Shown: in pieces, positions 59,249-64,000 of the stretch
Layout of the letters: each line of letters opens with the position of its first letter
How positions within the stretch are numbered: position 1 is the stretch's first letter
Assembly (NCBI GenBank): GCA_020226215.1
Contig: CM035227.1
Coordinates: 20,029,866 to 20,093,865, forward strand
Direction of reading: 5' to 3'
Length of the DNA stretch: 64,000 nucleotides
From: Sindora glabra
Taxonomy: Eukaryota > Streptophyta > Magnoliopsida > Fabales > Fabaceae
Notes under the pieces: generated by a model
The model's database searches: none
Seen by the model: only the letters and a program-made list of their open reading frames with translations
What the model was told of the DNA's origin: nothing
Program-made: the position numbers and the translations under genes

Positions 59249-60960
59249 TGGGGCCCTCTATAAGTTTTCCTCAACAATATAAGTAAAGATATTCAAGAAA
59301 TTCCTCAGCAAATAAACATCTCACCCACTGTTTTTGGAAGATATCTGCAACAAAAAAGAATGAATGAATGAAATCAATTGATGTTGAAACATCTCAGATA
59401 ATATATTTCACTATGAAATTTATTTAACATAGAATAATTATCTGTCTCCATGTGCAACTTATACTATATAAAATAGTTTGAAATATATATTTTAGAGTAA
59501 ATTACAAAATTAGTCCTTGAAAGATAAGAGTTACATCAGATTTCTGTAAAAAGTTTGTATTATATCAAATAAGTCTATAAACCTTTAATTTCTACATCCA
59601 ATAGGTCCTTGAATCATAGATGTTACATCAAATAAATTTCCCTTGATACTGTAGTTCGTTGAAGTAAAATAAACTTTCAGGAGAAATCTGATGTAACCTC
59701 TAACTTTCAGGGAATAATTTGGTGGTCTACCCTATATTTTAAAATACATATCTCACTCAAAATCTAATTGCAGCATCTAAAAGCAACAATTGTCCTATTT
59801 TTCAGAGTTCTCATTCTCTCTATGACTCCTTACACTGATTTTTGTTTGTAAACCTTCCATTGTAAATGAACATCATGACCGGAAGCAAAATGTGCTGACA
59901 GCCATGATATGGCAATTAATAACACAAGAAAAATGTGCTAACACCCCCCATATGGCAATTGATAACACAAAAAGACCCTTAAAACTCTCCTCAAGTTACA
60001 ACAATCATATATAGGTCAAGGAAACTTGGGATAGATGGCTCATTAACATAAGATATGTTATGCATCTGCTTTATAAGTTAATTATCATATGTCTGTTGAC
60101 AGTCCTCACCATGGAATGGCTCGCAAAAAATCAATAGCACACACAAAAGTTTAGCTCTAGCCAACTGCATTACAGCACAAAACAATAAAAGGGATGTCCC
60201 TTACAATGAAATCCATATACACTAATGAAGCAAGGTGGAGCTTAGATTAGGCTAATACGCTTCCTTAGAAAATATCACAATCATCCCCTCCAAAGTCATT
60301 CATCTACTTTTAAACCGTGCCAACGCAAAGGATGTAAATGTATAATCCCAAATGTGAACCGGTTAAATCCGTCAAACCCACGGAAAACTGTGAAGCATAA
60401 CATAAAAGACCATAGCTCCAAAATACAAAAAAAAGTCAACTCCTTTGCAGAATAAAATAAAACAAACTAGAAAAAAATTGAAAATTTTCACGGGATCAGC
60501 TCCGCCATTGATAGCATCAAATTGGGTTTAGACCTCTCAAGACCAGCTAGAATCCAAAGATTGCAGCTATCAATAAAGTGAACGGACTTCAAAGAAACAT
60601 AGTACAACACACAAAACCTCCTCAAGAAAACAATATAGAATGCCCAAAAAAAACCTATACAAACAGTCCTAAATCAATTCCAACCTTCAAAATCCGACGA
60701 AACCCAGAAATCAAAATAACCAAAAATTCGAACTTTAATATCCTTTGAACCCTACCGAATCTCCAACTGATCAGACCAAAGGACAATAAAAACAAAGTAG
60801 GAAAAGTCTGGGAAACTTACCAGATAACAGACAGAGAACACCGATCTATCGGAAAATCAGAGGACGCCTAACACAGAACAAAAACAAGGAGATTACCAGT
60901 GCTCCTTGCGGCTGGCTGCTTTTTATTTTGATTTCTCCTTTTTCTTTGTGGGAGGAGACA
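59249..60960 (-). other. 5' leader of the MBR-like gene with a 1.5-kb intron
   Basis: Upstream of the ATG, the acceptor TTGTTGCAG (before 59344) and the donor CTG/GTAAGT (at 60815-60820) delimit a probable leader intron, 59345-60820. This leaves a short leader exon next to the ATG and a first exon from 60821 to about 60960. Leader introns of this size often raise expression of plant genes. Exon limits are inferred from splice signals only. Confidence 0.6.
59497..59729. mobile_element. Foldback MITE-like element in the MBR leader intron
   Basis: The left arm (GTAAATTACAAAATTAGTCC TTGAAAG...GTTACATCAGATTTCT, read in pieces) matches the complement of the right arm (GTAGACCACCAAATTATTCC CTGAAAG...). 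Arms are about 50 bp; further AATAGGTCCTTGAA words repeat inside. Sequences of this AATTAGTCC type are frequent in plant introns and spacers. No target duplication identified. Confidence 0.6.
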
Positions 60961-63120
60961 AAGAAAGGGGCAAGGAATACCGGGTGAGAATTGGAAGGGA
61001 GAGAAAGAAGATGGTGGTGGATATCAAAATGAGACAGAGAAATGAATAAACAAAAAGAAATATATTTTGTAAATGAGAGATTAAAGAGGACAGTAATTTA
61101 TTTTACCAAACAACCTAATTTGTAAGAGAGAGAGAGAGAACGCCAAAAGTCATAACCTTTAGGAGCAGCTTCCAACAATGAATAATATTTACACTTAATA
61201 TCATAGAAATTACAAGTAAATTAATATCAATTAGGATGGTGATCAAGACTAGAGGCCAATGGAGAGGTTCCCACATTGGCCGTTTGGCTTACCATATGGC
61301 TTAACCTCTCTCTCTGATTTTTCCCTCCAATTCATCCCCCCTTTCCCCTTTTTGTCTCCAACAAATTAACAAAAGCACAAGACAAAAAATATAAGAAACG
61401 GGATTTTATCATAAAATCATAAACATAAAATTAAATAATAATGCATTAAAGACTCCGCTTCCAATGCGCGCCGAACTCAGCCCCACTTTGTTCCAACCTC
61501 ATCTCCTTCACGCCAAGCACCACCTCTCTTTCTCTTTTACCGTCACGTTCACATGCCCCTCCCTTAAATTATATTTCCTCTCTCTTTCTTCTTCTCTATG
61601 ATTTTGGGCCGTATACCCTATATGATTTGGAGCAAGAAAAAGGGTGAGGGTGATTATTATTGTACACGTGGCTTTTAGTCTAATATATGGGGCCCACATC
61701 CCTATGACTTTCAATTTTCTATTCAGCACCCAAAATCTGGGGGCTTGTTTGTTTGATTTTTAACTACCCATTTATGGACTGTCTTTTCCATTCTATCTAT
61801 CACATGGGTAGGGAGATAAAGTCTTTTTAGCCCCAGAGAGGGAATAAAAATGACCAAAAATGAAATATCATACGGTGACTAAATTTTCTGTCGGTACAAT
61901 TTTAGGTGGCAATGAATTTAACACCAGAGAAATGCGACCAGGGCTGGATTGTGACAATAGACCTGTAAGCTTTTGGGGTCTTTGGTAGACAGCCAATTTA
62001 TCTATGATTTTTAACTTTGCTTTAAAGAGGTGTGAATGCGTGTACCTAAAAGTCTCCCCCAAGCTGAGTTACCTTCGCCACAATAGTCTTTGCATTTATA
62101 ATTTTGAAGAGCATAAGTGTTCGAGTTCAACCTCCAGATTCCATCGTCAAATACCAACCGTTGGCATTTTAACATTTTTTTTATTTTAGCATTTTTTTTA
62201 TAGATTATTTGGGATACAATTTACACTTCAAAGGAAAAGTCATAAATAAACTGCTGATGTTATTAGTCAATCCAATGAGCAATCAACTATTAATTAATGC
62301 AATCAACTGATCATTAATGCTATTATGTAGTAGTCAGATAGAATCGTCTCTATTTTTAGTGCGCGTTTGTTGAATTTTTAATAATAGAATTTAAAATAAG
62401 ATATTGTTGCATTATTTATAACATAAATATTATTTAACATTTATAATTATCTAATATAAAGTAAAAATTAATGAATTAGAATTGACTACAGTCTTATTAA
62501 AAATTTTTAATTATAACTTTGATAATAAAATTAAAATATGACAGTTTTTATTATTTATTATATAAATATATTTACATTATATTAAATTATATAATAAAAT
62601 GCTCAACTTAAATTATTAAATTAAATAGTTATATATTATTTTTGTAAGAATATTATTAACATAGCTATTTATTTTTCATTTCATTCTTGCATTATTTGGC
62701 TATACCAAACATAGAAATGGAATGAAATAATCATTTTATTTCTAATCATATGGTACAAAACAAAATTATAAAATGGATTATTTATTTCATTTCATTCTCA
62801 TTATTATTCTCTTATCTATTTCCATTTCATTCTAGTTAATTACATCTATCCAAGCAATCAATAAGGACATTAACTCTTGATAATCATTTTAATCATTTTA
62901 TTTTTAATTGAATCATACTAAACAAAATTATGAAATAGTTATTCTTTTCTATTTTGTTAATATTCTTATTTCCTTCACTCTTTTCATTTCATTCATTTTA
63001 ATCCCATCTAGTTAATCAAGTAAGAAGGACATTAACTTTTAATAATCATTTGGTTCAAAACTTTTAGTAGAAGGTTGAACTTTTTTATAAAATAAATTCA
63101 AAATTTTTAGTAAATGTTAA
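60961..63120. other. Promoter side of the MBR-like gene, then AT-rich spacer
   Basis: A GA microsatellite lies at 61123-61139, upstream of the transcribed region. 61200-61800 is comparatively GC-balanced without a recognised gene; the frames 61508-61729 and 61868-62062 lack motifs. From 62140 the sequence is AT-rich and repeat-like. Confidence 0.5.
62729..63051. repeat. About 162-bp diverged tandem duplication
   Basis: 62729-62890 and 62891-63051 follow the same order of words: AATCATTTTATTT, ACAAAATTATRAAAT, TTTCATTTCATTC, CATCTAGTTAATCAAG-like, AAGGACATTAACT and AATAATCATTT. They are clearly two old copies of one unit. Confidence 0.72.
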
Positions 63121-63149
63121 AAGTTTTTTTTGGCTAATAACCATCAATC

Positions 63150-63400
63150 TTTATTAATATGGAATATAGGTCCATATTGAACAGGATAACATTCACATCA
63201 ATAAGAGGAATCTAATTAAATTACATAAACTTCCCTTAATAACATTAGAAAATTAATGTGCTACCTCGTGAGCTACTCTATTACATTGACGAGGAAATTA
63301 ACTAAAAGAAACCCTATCCATAGAAGCAAAAAGGGATTTTATAAACTCTAAAATAGCTTTAACTTCTCCGTAAACTTTCAATTATTCTTAAGCAAATTTC
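63150..63400 (-). pseudogene. LINE-type RNase H fragment (C-terminal part)
   Basis: The minus strand reads VKAILEFIKSLFASMDRVSF, then FPRQCNRVAHEVAH, then a short conserved-looking tail. PRxCNxVAHxxA is the well-known end motif of the RNase H-like domain of plant LINE (non-LTR) polyproteins. Stops interrupt the frame. Confidence 0.7.
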
Positions 63401-63574
63401 AACAGAGCAAAATCACATTATTCATGAAGCAATTATGGTGGATCTTGATAGGTTGTTGGTTTAGTATAGAGAGTGTATCGAAAGAATGAATAGTGGATTA
63501 GGGTAATGGCTTTATGTTAGGTGGGTGAATGGACTCTTCTAATAGAGTTATTGAAACTTAATCTACTTAGAGTC

Positions 63575-64000
63575 TTTTTTATTATAACTAGATTAAGATT
63601 AACATTGATGCAACTTGGGACTAAGGAAAATCATTAGTGGTAATTATGGCCTAAAAAAGCAAAGGAATGATATTATGCCTTTGATATGAGAATTTTAATT
63701 GTTAATTTATACTCAATGTTGAATTATTAGCTATCCATGAAGACATGTTGATTGTAAATAATTTTTTACGCATAAATGTGTAGGTAAAGAATAACTCAAA
63801 AGTTATTATTGAATTAATTTTAGGTATATCTAAGTGTTCAATTACAATAAATATAGTTAGCAAATACCATTGATCACAAGACGCTTTGGAAATAAGGCAA
63901 TCAAAACTAATGATAAAAATTTTAAGTTATTTGATTAATAATAGGGTAGAATTGAGGCAAGTTAAGTTTTGATTTAATCAAATATGGCTTAACAAAAAAT
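63575..64000 (+). pseudogene. LINE-type RNase H fragment (N-terminal and middle part), opposite strand
   Basis: The plus strand reads IKINIDATWD near 63590-63620 (the usual KLNVDG start with the first Asp), then NVELLAIHEDM near 63715-63745 (the usual AELLAI-E part) and NSKVIIELI near 63795. Stops are present. It may be cut by the window edge. Orientation is opposite to the neighbouring C-terminal fragment, so they are not one collinear domain. Confidence 0.6.

Noticed and set aside
62100..62135. tRNA-like B box (GTTCGAGTTCAACC)
   Set aside because: No A box, no acceptor stem and no cloverleaf around it.
1..64000. CRISPR array, prokaryotic operon or organelle genome segment
   Set aside because: No spaced identical repeats, genes have spliceosomal introns, and there are no plastid or mitochondrial genes.

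Overview
The window is nuclear DNA from a flowering plant, very probably a eudicot. It is strongly A+T-rich. Genes are intron-split with GT..AG junctions, the proteins belong to plant-specific families, and transposon debris lies between the genes. The species cannot be named from the sequence.

Layout: all recognisable host genes are on the minus strand. From left to right they are: the first two coding exons of an S-RNase-binding-protein-like (SBP1 type) RING ligase running off the left edge (148-460); a complete three-exon Companion of Cellulose Synthase (CC1/CC2 type) gene (3310-4437); a broken SBT1-type subtilase (14983-17248); an intact single-exon 770-residue subtilase of the same kind (30784-33096); a seven-exon membrane-anchored receptor-like kinase related to Arabidopsis At1g01540 (35789-38294); a SPATULA/ALCATRAZ-clade bHLH factor (about 42.0-44.7 kb); and an MBR1/MBR2-type RING-H2 ubiquitin ligase (55805-59248) with a 1.5-kb intron in its 5' leader. 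That last gene carries one extra base that puts its RING exons out of frame.

About a fifth of the window is mobile DNA that can be delimited. A 7.2-kb Mutator-like element (23434-30591) has terminal inverted repeats of about 210 bp. It holds a decayed MuDR-type transposase on + and, facing it on -, a decayed gene for a GRF-type zinc-finger protein with a coiled coil and a membrane tail. This two-gene convergent layout resembles mudrA/mudrB of maize and is the most interesting object here. A 6.0-kb Ty1/copia element (46917-52912, minus orientation) keeps both LTRs, a primer-binding-site-like sequence, a polypurine tract and a broken gag, but has lost most of pol; one LTR has a 132-bp internal tandem duplication. 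There is also a 948-bp hAT-like element, a 314-bp hAT MITE with a perfect 8-bp target duplication, several foldback MITEs (one in a bHLH intron, one in the MBR leader intron), and LINE-type RNase H fragments at the right edge.

The two subtilases are a tandem pair that once had more members: a block at 21.2-21.56 kb matches the 3' flank of the broken copy with no coding sequence attached. The genes do not form an operon or pathway. They look like two ancestral microsyntenic blocks (SBP1-CC1, and subtilase-bHLH-RING, both recalled as near neighbours in Arabidopsis) with TE-rich spacers expanded between them.
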